From assembly GCF_000348905.1 (NCBI RefSeq), contig NZ_AOFT01000010.1:1-64000 (forward strand): 64,000 nt of DNA, read 5' to 3'. The position numbers and the translations under genes are program-made. Below are positions 57,214-64,000 of the stretch, piece by piece. Numbering within the stretch: position 1 is the stretch's first letter; the number at the start of each line of letters is the position of its first letter. This stretch comes from Bhargavaea cecembensis DSE10. GTDB taxonomy: Bacteria; Bacillota; Bacilli; Bacillales_A; Planococcaceae. The notes beneath the pieces are model-generated. The model worked only from the letters and a program-made list of their open reading frames with translations, was not told the origin of the DNA and searched no databases.

Positions 57214-57945
57214 TTAGTCGGCCCTTCCCCCGCGCTCGGCGGGGGAGGGGCTTTTTTCGTGCTTGAACTGCTGATAAAGCTTGACGAGTGCCCGCTTCTC
57301 GATCCTTGAGACGTAGCTGCGGGAGATGTTCAGCTGCGCGGCGATCTCTTTCTGGGTCATCGGATTATCGTCCAGCAGGCCGTAGCGTCTCTGGATGATT
57401 TCCAGCTCGCGCTCATCGAGCTTGGTCAGGTGACGGTACAGCCGGTCGAAGCGTTCCTTCCGCTCCAGCCGGTCATCGGCCGTTGATTCGTCGACTTTCA
57501 GGACATCGGTGATCTGAAGGGAGTATCCGTCCTTGTCGATGCCGATCGGCTCATAGAGGGACACATCCTTCTGGACTTTTTTCTGAGCGCGGAGATGCAT
57601 AAGGATCTCGTTCTCGATGCACCGTGCGGCAAACGTGGAGAACTTGGTTTTCTTATCCGGGGTAAAGCTTCCGACCGCCTTCATCAGGCCGATCGTGCCG
57701 ATCGAGATGTAGTCGTCCAGCTGCTCGTGCCGTGGGTGGAACTTTTTCACGATATGGGCGACAAGGCGCATATTGCGCTCGATCAGCTCATCCTTCGCAC
57801 TTTCATCGCCCTCAGCCACCCGCCTCAGGCAATCGGCTTCTTCCTCCGCATTCATCGGCTTCTGGAACGCCTGGCCCTTCAGGTAGCCGACCAGCGCGGG
57901 GATGTCCGCCCACAGCTGAAGCAGTGCAGTGAAGATCCCGCTCAC
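57214..57945 (-). CDS. sigK: RNA polymerase sporulation sigma factor SigK (uninterrupted)
   Basis: 243 residues. The first about 20 (SGIFTALLQLWADIPALVGYL) form the hydrophobic pro-sequence removed by SpoIVFB. Region 2 carries ERNMRLVAHIVKKF and YISIGTIGLMKAV; region 4 has MTQKEIAAQLNISRSYVSRIEKRAL. It directs late mother-cell genes. GTG 57945 follows GGAGGTG by 6 bp. The gene is continuous, with no skin-type element. Its last codons overlap the terminator of the convergent microprotein gene. Confidence 0.95.
   Translation of the reverse strand: MSGIFTALLQLWADIPALVGYLKGQAFQKPMNAEEEADCLRRVAEGDESAKDELIERNMRLVAHIVKKFHPRHEQLDDYISIGTIGLMKAVGSFTPDKKTKFSTFAARCIENEILMHLRAQKKVQKDVSLYEPIGIDKDGYSLQITDVLKVDESTADDRLERKERFDRLYRHLTKLDERELEIIQRRYGLLDDNPMTQKEIAAQLNISRSYVSRIEKRALVKLYQQFKHEKSPSPAERGGRAD
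57221..57257 (+). terminator. Rho-independent terminator after the microprotein gene
   Basis: A 13-bp stem GCCCTTCCCCCGC with GCGGGGGAGGGGC (one wobble pair), then T6 at 57252-57257. The same DNA encodes the C-terminal SPSPAERGG of SigK on the other strand. Confidence 0.9.
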
Positions 57946-58039
57946 GCCAACACCTCCAATGTTGTTTCTGCCACCATATGTCACAATGTGAGGAATCATG
58001 AGAATGACCGGTCCCGGGATGTGGGACGGTGCAGCGCTG

Positions 58040-58048
58040 TGGTATAAT
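58040..58048 (+). promoter_or_regulatory. extended -10 promoter of the yqeG operon
   Basis: TGGTATAAT with TATAAT at 58043-58048, 35 bp before yqeG. No clear -35. Confidence 0.6.
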
Positions 58049-58082
58049 CGGGAAAGAATTCAGAGTCAATGGAGTGAATCGG

Positions 58083-58604
58083 GTGTATCGTCTTTTTTTG
58101 CCGAATGAATATGTAAAGAACGTTTTCCGGGTGACTCCGGAACAACTGAAAAAAAACGGAATCCGCGGTGTTATCACCGACCTGGACAACACGCTTGTCG
58201 AATGGGACAGGCCCGATGCGACGGAGGAAATCATCGATTGGATGAAGGATATGCGCGAGGCGGGCATCCATGTGACGATCGTGTCGAACAATAACGAGGA
58301 ACGGGTCAAGGCGTTCGCCGACCCGCTCGGCATTCCGTTTATCCACCGGGCGCGTAAGCCGATGGGCAAAGCGTTCCGCCAGGCGGTCCGCCAGATGGGT
58401 ATACCAAAAGAACAGGTAGTCGTGATCGGCGACCAGCTGCTGACGGATATTTTTGGCGGGAACCGGAGCGGGCTGCACACTGTACTCGTCGTTCCGGTCG
58501 CCAGCTCGGACGGACTGGCCACCCGGTTCAACCGGAAGGTCGAGCGGATGATCATGCAGAAGCTGAAACGACGGGGGCTCATCGATTGGGAGGAGATCAA
58601 GTGA
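58083..58604 (+). CDS. yqeG: HAD-family phosphatase YqeG
   Basis: 173 residues. HAD motif I ITDLDNTLVEWD, motif II VSNNNEERV, motif IV region VVIGDQLLTDIFGGNR. Related to mitochondrial PGP phosphatase; substrate in Bacillales unsettled. GTG 58083 (GGAG 9 bp upstream) gives the family's normal N-terminus FLPNEYVKNVF. First gene of an eight-gene, largely overlapping operon. Confidence 0.92.
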   Translation: MYRLFLPNEYVKNVFRVTPEQLKKNGIRGVITDLDNTLVEWDRPDATEEIIDWMKDMREAGIHVTIVSNNNEERVKAFADPLGIPFIHRARKPMGKAFRQAVRQMGIPKEQVVVIGDQLLTDIFGGNRSGLHTVLVVPVASSDGLATRFNRKVERMIMQKLKRRGLIDWEEIK

Positions 58605-59701
58605 CCGAAGAAAAAACCTGTATCGGCTGCGGGGCGGTCCTGCAGACTGAGGACGAAAAAGCGCCGGGGTATGCCCCGGCCGCGACTCTTGAAAAGGAGA
58701 TGCCGCTCTGCAGGCGCTGTTTCCGGCTCAGGAACTACAATGAACTCGAGCCGGTCCCTCTGACGGACGACGATTTCCTGAAGATCCTGAATACGATCGG
58801 CTCCAAAGACGCGCTTGTCGTCTACATCGTCGACATCTTCGACTTTAACGGAAGCTGGATCCCCGGGATGCACCGGTTCGCCGGCTCCAATCCGGTGCTT
58901 CTCGTCGGCAACAAAGCCGACCTTCTGCCGAAATCGGTGAAGGAAAACAAACTCATCCATTGGATGACGGCCGAATCCAGGAAGCTCGGCCTGCAGCCCG
59001 AGGATATCCTGCTTGTGAGCGCCGACAAGGGAACCGGCATCGACAGCGCGATCCGCCGCATCGAGGAGCTACGGTCGGGCAGGGATGTCTATGTGGTCGG
59101 CTGTACGAATGTCGGGAAATCCACATTCATCAACCGGATCATCAAGCAGGTCGCGGGAGGCGATGATGTCATCACGACGTCCCACTTCCCGGGGACCACG
59201 CTGGATATGATTGATATCCCGCTTGATGACGGGAAGTCTATGTATGACACGCCAGGAATCATCAATCATCATCAGATGGCGCATCTGCTGGATGCAAAAG
59301 ACCTGAAGGTGATCACACCGAAAAAAGAGATCAAGCCGAAGGTGTTCCAGCTGAATGAGGAGCAGACGCTGTTCCTCGGAGGGCTGGCGCGGTTCGACTA
59401 TCTGAAGGGCGGGCGTACGGCGTTCACCGTCCATGTCTCCAATGCGCTCGACATCCACCGGACGAAGCTGGAAAAGGCGGATGACCTGTATGCCCGGCAG
59501 AAAGGCGAGCTTCTTACGCCTCCTGCGGCGGATGCGGAGGCATTTCCGGAGCTGGTGCGCCATGAATTTTCGATCAGGGAAGAGAGAACGGACATCGTCA
59601 TCTCGGGACTCGGCTGGATCACGGTCCAGCAGGCGGGGAAAGTGATTGCAGTCCACGCGCCTGAAGGGGTAGCGGTCATGCTCCGGCCTTCCCTGATCTG
59701 A
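58601..59701 (+). CDS. yqeH: circularly permuted ribosome biogenesis GTPase YqeH
   Basis: 366 residues, identical in length to B. subtilis YqeH. N-terminal zinc finger Cys7, Cys10, Cys37, Cys40. The G motifs are in permuted order: NKADLLP (G4) before GCTNVGKSTF (G1) and DTPGI (G3). Acts in 30S assembly. GTG overlaps the yqeG stop; GGAGGAG lies 6 bp upstream. Confidence 0.95.
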   Translation: MTEEKTCIGCGAVLQTEDEKAPGYAPAATLEKEMPLCRRCFRLRNYNELEPVPLTDDDFLKILNTIGSKDALVVYIVDIFDFNGSWIPGMHRFAGSNPVLLVGNKADLLPKSVKENKLIHWMTAESRKLGLQPEDILLVSADKGTGIDSAIRRIEELRSGRDVYVVGCTNVGKSTFINRIIKQVAGGDDVITTSHFPGTTLDMIDIPLDDGKSMYDTPGIINHHQMAHLLDAKDLKVITPKKEIKPKVFQLNEEQTLFLGGLARFDYLKGGRTAFTVHVSNALDIHRTKLEKADDLYARQKGELLTPPAADAEAFPELVRHEFSIREERTDIVISGLGWITVQQAGKVIAVHAPEGVAVMLRPSLI

Positions 59702-59714
59702 GGGGGAAAACAAA

Positions 59715-60548
59715 ATGAAAAAATGGTATGCGGTCATCGGTGATCCGGTTTCCCATTCAAAATCACCGGCCATGCATGAGGCGTGGTTCGGGGAAAGCGG
59801 CATCGATGCCTCCTATATCCCGGTACATGTGCCGGCGGGAACGGTGGGGGATGCCGTCGCCTCACTTCGCCGTCTGGGTGCTTCGGGTTGGAATGTGACG
59901 GTGCCCCATAAGCAGGCCATCATTCCTTATCTGGACGAAGTGGATCCGCTTGCAGCGGAAATGCAGGCGGTGAACACGGTCAAGGTCCTGCCTGATGGCC
60001 GCCTGCTCGGCATGAACACGGATGGTCCGGGGTTTGTCCGGTCGCTTGAGGAGCGCATCCGGCAATCTCGCAGGGATGAACCTGTCCTGATTATCGGGGC
60101 CGGCGGTGCGGCAAACGGAATCGCGCTTGCCATGAAACAGGCAGGATACGGAAAGATTGCGGTATGCAACCGGACCGTGGAAAAGGCAGAGGCACTCTGC
60201 AGCCGGATCGGCGGAGAAGCACTCAGCCTGGACGAAGCGGCAGAGAGGCTTGGCGAATTCGGAACCCTTATCCAGACGACGCCGGTCGGCATGTCGACCG
60301 CGACCGGCGGCCTGCCGATCTCCATCGGCAACCTGGATCCCGGAGCGGTTGTGGCGGATATTGTCTACAGCCCCCTTCATACGGATTTCCTGAAAGCTGC
60401 GATGAAAAACGGAAATGAAATCGTGGACGGCCTGGGCATGTTCATCTGGCAGGGCGCACTTGCCTTCAATGAATGGACAGGCCTGATGCCGGACACGCTT
60501 GGAACAAGACAACGGCTGATAGCGGAAATGGAGGAATCAACATGCTGA
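59715..60548 (+). CDS. aroE: shikimate dehydrogenase
   Basis: 277 residues. SHSKSPAMHEA substrate region, NVTVPHKQAII with the catalytic Lys, GAGGAANGIALAM NADP loop, and QTTPVGM. Reduces 3-dehydroshikimate in the aromatic pathway that feeds pheA. GGGGGAAAACAAA site. Overlaps yqeI by 7 bp. Confidence 0.96.
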   Translation: MKKWYAVIGDPVSHSKSPAMHEAWFGESGIDASYIPVHVPAGTVGDAVASLRRLGASGWNVTVPHKQAIIPYLDEVDPLAAEMQAVNTVKVLPDGRLLGMNTDGPGFVRSLEERIRQSRRDEPVLIIGAGGAANGIALAMKQAGYGKIAVCNRTVEKAEALCSRIGGEALSLDEAAERLGEFGTLIQTTPVGMSTATGGLPISIGNLDPGAVVADIVYSPLHTDFLKAAMKNGNEIVDGLGMFIWQGALAFNEWTGLMPDTLGTRQRLIAEMEESTC

Positions 60549-60838
60549 CCGGAAAACAGAAACGGTTCCTGAGAAGCGAGGCGCACCATCTGCAGCCCGT
60601 CTTCCAGGTTGGAAAACAAGGTGTTAACGATGAACTGATCAGCGGTATTTCCGAAGCACTGGAAAAGCGCGAACTGATCAAGGTGGCCATTCTTCAGAAT
60701 GCGCCGGAGGAAAAAGAGGAAGTCGCACAGATGCTTTCCGAAAGGACCCGGGCCGAGCTCGTGCAGGTGATCGGCAAGACGATCGTGCTTTACCGGGAGT
60801 CGAGGGACAATAAGCGTCTCGTGCTTCCGGGTGAGTGA
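60542..60838 (+). CDS. yqeI: CRM-domain RNA-binding protein YqeI (YhbY family)
   Basis: 98 residues, a single CRS1/YhbY domain: LTGKQKRFLRSEAHHLQPVFQVGKQGVN and KVAILQNAP, KTIVLYRES. Likely binds pre-50S particles. ATG 60542 has GGAGGAATCAAC upstream. Confidence 0.93.
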   Translation: MLTGKQKRFLRSEAHHLQPVFQVGKQGVNDELISGISEALEKRELIKVAILQNAPEEKEEVAQMLSERTRAELVQVIGKTIVLYRESRDNKRLVLPGE

Positions 60839-61418
60839 GCGGAAGAAGGTCGGAATCCTGGGAGGGACGTTCAATCCGCCCCATGTCGGCCATCTCATGA
60901 TCGCCGAAGGCGTCCGTGACGCTGCCGGCCTTGATGAAATCCGCTTTATGCCGAACGCCATCCCTCCGCACAAGGCAAAGGAAGGCGATGCAGAACCTTG
61001 GCAGCGGCTTGAGATGACAAAGCTTGCGATCCGCGGCAACCCTGATTTCACGGTTGAGCCCATCGAGGTGGAGTCGGGAGGGGTTTCCTACACCTCCCGG
61101 ACGCTGGACCTGCTCCGTGAACGGGAACCCAAATCGGATTTTTCGTTCATCATCGGCGGCGACAGCATCGAACATCTGCATACGTGGTATGACATCGATT
61201 CGCTCATGGATAAAGTGCAGTTCATCGGTGTACCCCGTCCGGGCAGCAGCGCATCCGGCCGGTACCCGGTCAGAATGGTCGGCATCCCGCAGATTGATCT
61301 GTCCTCGACCATCCTGAGGGACAAACTCGGAGCGGGGCGTTCGGTCAAGTATCTGATTCCGGACCCGGTGATCCGCTTTATCCGCGAGGAGGGATTGTAT
61401 GGAACCCGAACGCCTTAA
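60831..61418 (+). CDS. nadD: nicotinate-nucleotide adenylyltransferase
   Basis: 195 residues. GGTFNPPHVGHLMIAE nucleotidyltransferase motif, FMPNAIPPHK, and SSTILRDKL. Makes nicotinate adenine dinucleotide in NAD synthesis; niaR elsewhere in the window regulates the same pathway. GTG lies within the end of yqeI. Confidence 0.96.
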   Translation: MSERKKVGILGGTFNPPHVGHLMIAEGVRDAAGLDEIRFMPNAIPPHKAKEGDAEPWQRLEMTKLAIRGNPDFTVEPIEVESGGVSYTSRTLDLLREREPKSDFSFIIGGDSIEHLHTWYDIDSLMDKVQFIGVPRPGSSASGRYPVRMVGIPQIDLSSTILRDKLGAGRSVKYLIPDPVIRFIREEGLYGTRTP

Positions 61419-61977
61419 AATCGAGGCGGAAAGGCGTCTTCCATCCGGCCGTTACCAGCATGTCCTGCGGGTTGCGGAAACGGCGATGATTCTCGCGGAC
61501 CGTTTCGGGGAAGACAAAGAAAAAGCGGAGACTGCCGCGCTCCTTCATGATTTGGCTAAGGCCATGCCGAAAGAGGACCTGAAGCGGATCGTGGAGTCTG
61601 AAGGCGATCCTGTCGCCGTACTCGGATTTCATCATGAGCTGTGGCATGGCCCGGCGGGGGCTGTGATCGCCCGTGATGAGTTCGGGATCCGCGATGCCGA
61701 TATTTTGGCTGCCGTCCGGTTCCACACAACGGGACGCGCCGGCATGTCCCGCCTTGAAAAAATCATTTTTATAGCAGACATGATTGAGCCGGGCAGGAAT
61801 TTTCCCGGGGCGGATCAGCTGAGGGAGGAGGCGGAGCGCTCGCTTGAAGATGCGCTTATTGCGTGCAGCGCACACAGCCTCCAGTACCTGGCCTCCGTCC
61901 GCGCCGCCATCCACCCGGACACACTCCGGTGCTACAATGACAGTCTCTCGCAAGGAAAGGGTGCAATGAACCGATGA
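61399..61977 (+). CDS. yqeK: HD-domain Ap4A hydrolase YqeK
   Basis: 192 residues. HD metal motifs RYQHVLRV, ALLHDLAKAM, FHHELWHGPAG and FHTTGRAGMS. YqeK enzymes cleave diadenosine tetraphosphate symmetrically. It starts 20 bp inside nadD with GAGGAGGGATTGT upstream. Confidence 0.93.
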   Translation: MEPERLKIEAERRLPSGRYQHVLRVAETAMILADRFGEDKEKAETAALLHDLAKAMPKEDLKRIVESEGDPVAVLGFHHELWHGPAGAVIARDEFGIRDADILAAVRFHTTGRAGMSRLEKIIFIADMIEPGRNFPGADQLREEAERSLEDALIACSAHSLQYLASVRAAIHPDTLRCYNDSLSQGKGAMNR

Positions 61978-62321
61978 CAAACCAGACATTGCTTGAAACG
62001 GTATACAATGCCGCAGATGATAAAAAGGCGGCCGATATGGTCGTCCTGAATATGCAGGGAGTTTCTCTTCTCGCTGATTATTTCCTGATCTGCCACGGAA
62101 ATTCCGACCGGCAGGTACAGTCGATCGCACGCGAGATCAAGGACAAGGCCGAAGAAGCCGGCTTTGACGTAAAGCGGCTCGAGGGATTCGACTCCGCGCG
62201 CTGGATCCTGGTCGACCTCGGCGACGTGGTCGCCCATGTTTTCCACAAAGATGAGCGGGCTTATTATAATCTCGAGCGCCTGTGGGGAGATGCGCCGGAA
62301 CTGGAAATGGAAGGTCAATGA
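61974..62321 (+). CDS. rsfS: ribosome silencing factor RsfS (YqeL)
   Basis: 115 residues. DMVVLNMQGVSLLADYFLI and RWILVDLGDVVAHVFHKDERAYYNLERLWGDA are diagnostic in order. Binds L14 and blocks subunit joining under starvation. ATGA overlap with yqeK. Confidence 0.95.
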   Translation: MTNQTLLETVYNAADDKKAADMVVLNMQGVSLLADYFLICHGNSDRQVQSIAREIKDKAEEAGFDVKRLEGFDSARWILVDLGDVVAHVFHKDERAYYNLERLWGDAPELEMEGQ

Positions 62322-63061
62322 ACGGAGAATCCTACCGCGCATTCGCCGCGGTCTATGATCTGCTCATGGAAGACATTCCCTATGGCCGCTATGCGGAATG
62401 GGTCCGGGAAATTGCCGGGCCCCCGGAGAATCAGAAGCTGCTGGATGTCGGATGCGGCACGGGGGTGCTGACAGAACGTTTTGCCCGTGACGGTTACCGC
62501 GTGACGGGGATTGACCTGTCCGGTGATATGCTTTCGGTCGCAAGGGAGCGCTTCAATGAAGCGGGTCTTGAGGGAATGTTTTTTGAACAGGCGATGCAGG
62601 AGATGGAAGGGCACTCCGGCTATGATCTGGCGGTGATCGCCATCGACTCGCTGAACTATGTAACGGAAGTTGAGGAAGTGGCCGCCGTGTTCAAGCAAGT
62701 TTACAGCGCGCTGAACCCGGGAGGCCGCCTGCTGTTTGATGTCCATTCCCCCTATAAGATGACCGAACTGTTCCTGGATGGGCCGTTTACCGCGGACCTG
62801 GACGGGGTTTCGTATATCTGGCATACGTATCCCGGTGAGGAGCCGCTTTCCGTAGAGTCGGAAATCAGCTTTTTCATCCGGCGGCCGGACGGGCTTTATG
62901 TGCGTCAGGAGGAGTTTCATCTGCAGCGGACTTTCACGCCGGATACGTATATCCGCCTTCTTGAAGAGGCGGGCTTTGCTGTCCGTTCGGTCACCGCTGA
63001 CTGGACGGGAGACGCTCCTGCGGAAAACAGCGAACGCATCTTTTTCCATGCCGTAAGGTGA
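62318..63061 (+). CDS. yqeM: SAM-dependent methyltransferase YqeM
   Basis: 247 residues, as in B. subtilis. FAAVYDLLMEDIPY start, KLLDVGCGTGVLTERFA SAM loop, GIDLSGDML and AIDSLNYV. Target unknown. ATGA overlap with rsfS, GGAAGG upstream. Last gene of the yqeG operon. comER, found next in B. subtilis, is absent. Confidence 0.92.
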   Translation: MNGESYRAFAAVYDLLMEDIPYGRYAEWVREIAGPPENQKLLDVGCGTGVLTERFARDGYRVTGIDLSGDMLSVARERFNEAGLEGMFFEQAMQEMEGHSGYDLAVIAIDSLNYVTEVEEVAAVFKQVYSALNPGGRLLFDVHSPYKMTELFLDGPFTADLDGVSYIWHTYPGEEPLSVESEISFFIRRPDGLYVRQEEFHLQRTFTPDTYIRLLEEAGFAVRSVTADWTGDAPAENSERIFFHAVR

Positions 63062-63064
63062 AGC

Positions 63065-63093
63065 TTTTCAAATCGTCACACTTCGGGTATAGT
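63065..63093 (+). promoter_or_regulatory. candidate promoter of the comE operon
   Basis: TTTTCA (63065-63070) and TATAGT (63088-63093), 17-bp spacing. No clear ComK box (AAAA-N5-TTTT pair) was found. Confidence 0.45.
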
Positions 63094-63105
63094 GAAGGAG
63101 ACTCC

Positions 63106-63150
63106 ATGAACCGCCATCCCCGGGAGGGAACCTTTTCTTGGAATGGCTGA
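63106..63150 (+). CDS. possible 14-codon upstream ORF overlapping comEA
   Basis: ATG 63106 with GAAGGAG 5 bp upstream; MNRHPREGTFSWNG then TGA at 63148-63150. It runs past the comEA TTG (63138) in another frame, so its translation could control or couple to comEA. Very short, so chance cannot be excluded. Confidence 0.35.
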   Translation: MNRHPREGTFSWNG

Positions 63151-63758
63151 AGATGAACTGGAGGAAGCTGATCCCCCCGATCGCGGCTTCCGTCCTGATT
63201 TTGACGTTTATCCTGTATACGAAAAGCCATACCGCGGGCGTGCCTGCGGAATCATTCATACCAGCTTCTGACGGGTTGGACCCGATCAGTGCCGATGACC
63301 GTGCGGATCCGTCCGCAACGGTCATTTTTGTTGATGTGAAGGGGGCGGTCGAAAAGCCGGGTGTCTACAAGGCGGAGGACGGGGACCGGGTCATCGACGC
63401 TGTCGCCAGGGCGGGCGGTTTTCTTCCGGATGCAGTGCCGGATGCGATCAACCATGCGGAGCGGCTGCGGGACGAGATGGTCATTTATGTGCCGTTCCTC
63501 ATGCCGGAAGGTGCTGAAGAAACCGGCGCAGCCGCTCCTCCTCCCGTGTATGGGGCGGACGACGGAAAGGTGAATCTTAATACTGCGGAGGCCGGGGAGC
63601 TCATGACCCTGCCGGGGATCGGTCCCGCGAAGGCCGAAGCGATCATCGCCCACCGGACCGAGCATGGCCCTTTTTCCGATCCGGCAGGTCTTATGGACGT
63701 CAGCGGAATCGGGGAAAAGACATTTGCCGCCCTCGAGGAGCTGATCACCGCAAAATGA
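63138..63758 (+). CDS. comEA: competence DNA-binding protein ComEA
   Basis: 206 residues. Membrane helix (about 12-28), an SLBB-like domain (about 60-118, VDVKGAVEKPGVYKAEDGDRV), a linker, and tandem helix-hairpin-helix (about 142-204, VNLNTAEAGELMTLPGIGPAKA). Binds exogenous dsDNA at the cell surface and draws it in. TTG start with GGGAGG 10 bp upstream; ATG 63153 is a possible internal start. Confidence 0.93.
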   Translation: MEWLKMNWRKLIPPIAASVLILTFILYTKSHTAGVPAESFIPASDGLDPISADDRADPSATVIFVDVKGAVEKPGVYKAEDGDRVIDAVARAGGFLPDAVPDAINHAERLRDEMVIYVPFLMPEGAEETGAAAPPPVYGADDGKVNLNTAEAGELMTLPGIGPAKAEAIIAHRTEHGPFSDPAGLMDVSGIGEKTFAALEELITAK

Positions 63759-63828
63759 CATTGAATACCGGCCCGCACACCGATACACTGAAGATAAGAG
63801 TTTTGTAATGTTACAGGAGGCGGACTTC

Positions 63829-64000
63829 ATGGAGCGGATTAGTTGGGATCAATTTTTCATGGCGCAGAGCCATTTGCTGGCACTCCGGAGCACATGCACG
63901 AGACTGTCGGTCGGTGCGACGATCGTCCGTGACAACCGGATTGTCGCCGGTGGCTACAACGGATCGATATCGGGAGGCGACCATTGCATCGATAAAGGGT
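63829..64000 (+). CDS. comEB: ComEB, dCMP deaminase family (5' part)
   Basis: The first 57 codons are inside the window and the gene continues beyond it. MERISWDQFFMAQSHLLALRS, TRLSVGATIVRDNRIVAGGYNG and GGDHC match the zinc-dependent dCMP deaminase of the comE operon. AGGAGG 8 bp upstream of the ATG. Confidence 0.93.
   Translation, partial: MERISWDQFFMAQSHLLALRSTCTRLSVGATIVRDNRIVAGGYNGSISGGDHCIDKG

Overview
The window is a near-contiguous stretch of core chromosome from a spore-forming member of the Bacillales, GC-rich for that group. Gene order follows the Bacillus subtilis comC-to-comE arc almost gene for gene: comC, spoIIB position, maf, radC, mreBCD, minCD, spoIVFAB, rplU-prp-rpmA, spo0B, obg, pheB, pheA, niaR, safA, ruvAB, queA, tgt, yajC, spoVB, comN, secDF, recJ, apt, relA, dtd, hisS-aspS, 6S RNA, tcdA, rarA, cymR, iscS, mnmA, recD2, alaS, ireB, ruvX, yrzB, mltG, trmR, udk, greA, mtnN, sigK, the yqeG-yqeM run, comEA, comEB. 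High GC, frequent GTG/TTG starts and a pilN/pilO-like pair upstream of the prepilin peptidase suggest Planococcaceae (Caryophanaceae). I cannot assign a genus.

Layout. 1-1.6 kb: end of a type IV pilus-like / competence operon. 1.6-11.7 kb: division and shape genes, the SpoIVFA/SpoIVFB pro-sigma-K processing pair, and the L21-Prp-L27 operon. An accessory NERD-domain gene and a repeat array split minD from spoIVFA. 11.8-18.1 kb: spo0B-obg, phenylalanine synthesis, NAD regulator, spore coat. 18.2-31 kb: DNA repair (ruvAB, recJ), queuosine (queA, tgt), protein export (yajC, secDF), apt. 31-42 kb: stringent response, D-aminoacyl-tRNA deacylase, a wall amidase, a T-box-controlled hisS-aspS, 6S RNA, tcdA, rarA. 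42-57 kb: cysteine/thiolation (cymR, iscS, mnmA), recD2, T-box-controlled alaS, and the ireB-ruvX-yrzB-mltG and trmR-udk-greA groups. 57-64 kb: intact sigK, the overlapping yqeG-yqeM operon, and the start of the comE operon.

Functional links. sigK and its activating protease complex SpoIVFA/B are both present, along with spo0B, spoVB and safA, so sporulation capacity is expected. Prp and its substrate L27, with the matching N-terminal extension, are adjacent. IscS supplies sulfur to MnmA. Two T-box leaders, an L21 leader and 6S RNA give the RNA-level control layer.

The least explained content is intergenic. Four arrays of strictly 20-bp-spaced degenerate units (9.1, 15.2, 33.9 and 40.5 kb) have related but distinct core words and sit in transcription-end zones. 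There are also two copies of a larger structured dispersed repeat (3.7 and 34.0 kb). A 27-codon membrane microprotein gene with its own promoter and terminator, a 14-codon ORF overlapping the comEA start, and a promoter-plus-terminator leader ahead of greA also deserve attention. No tRNA, rRNA, prophage, IS element or cas gene was recognised.
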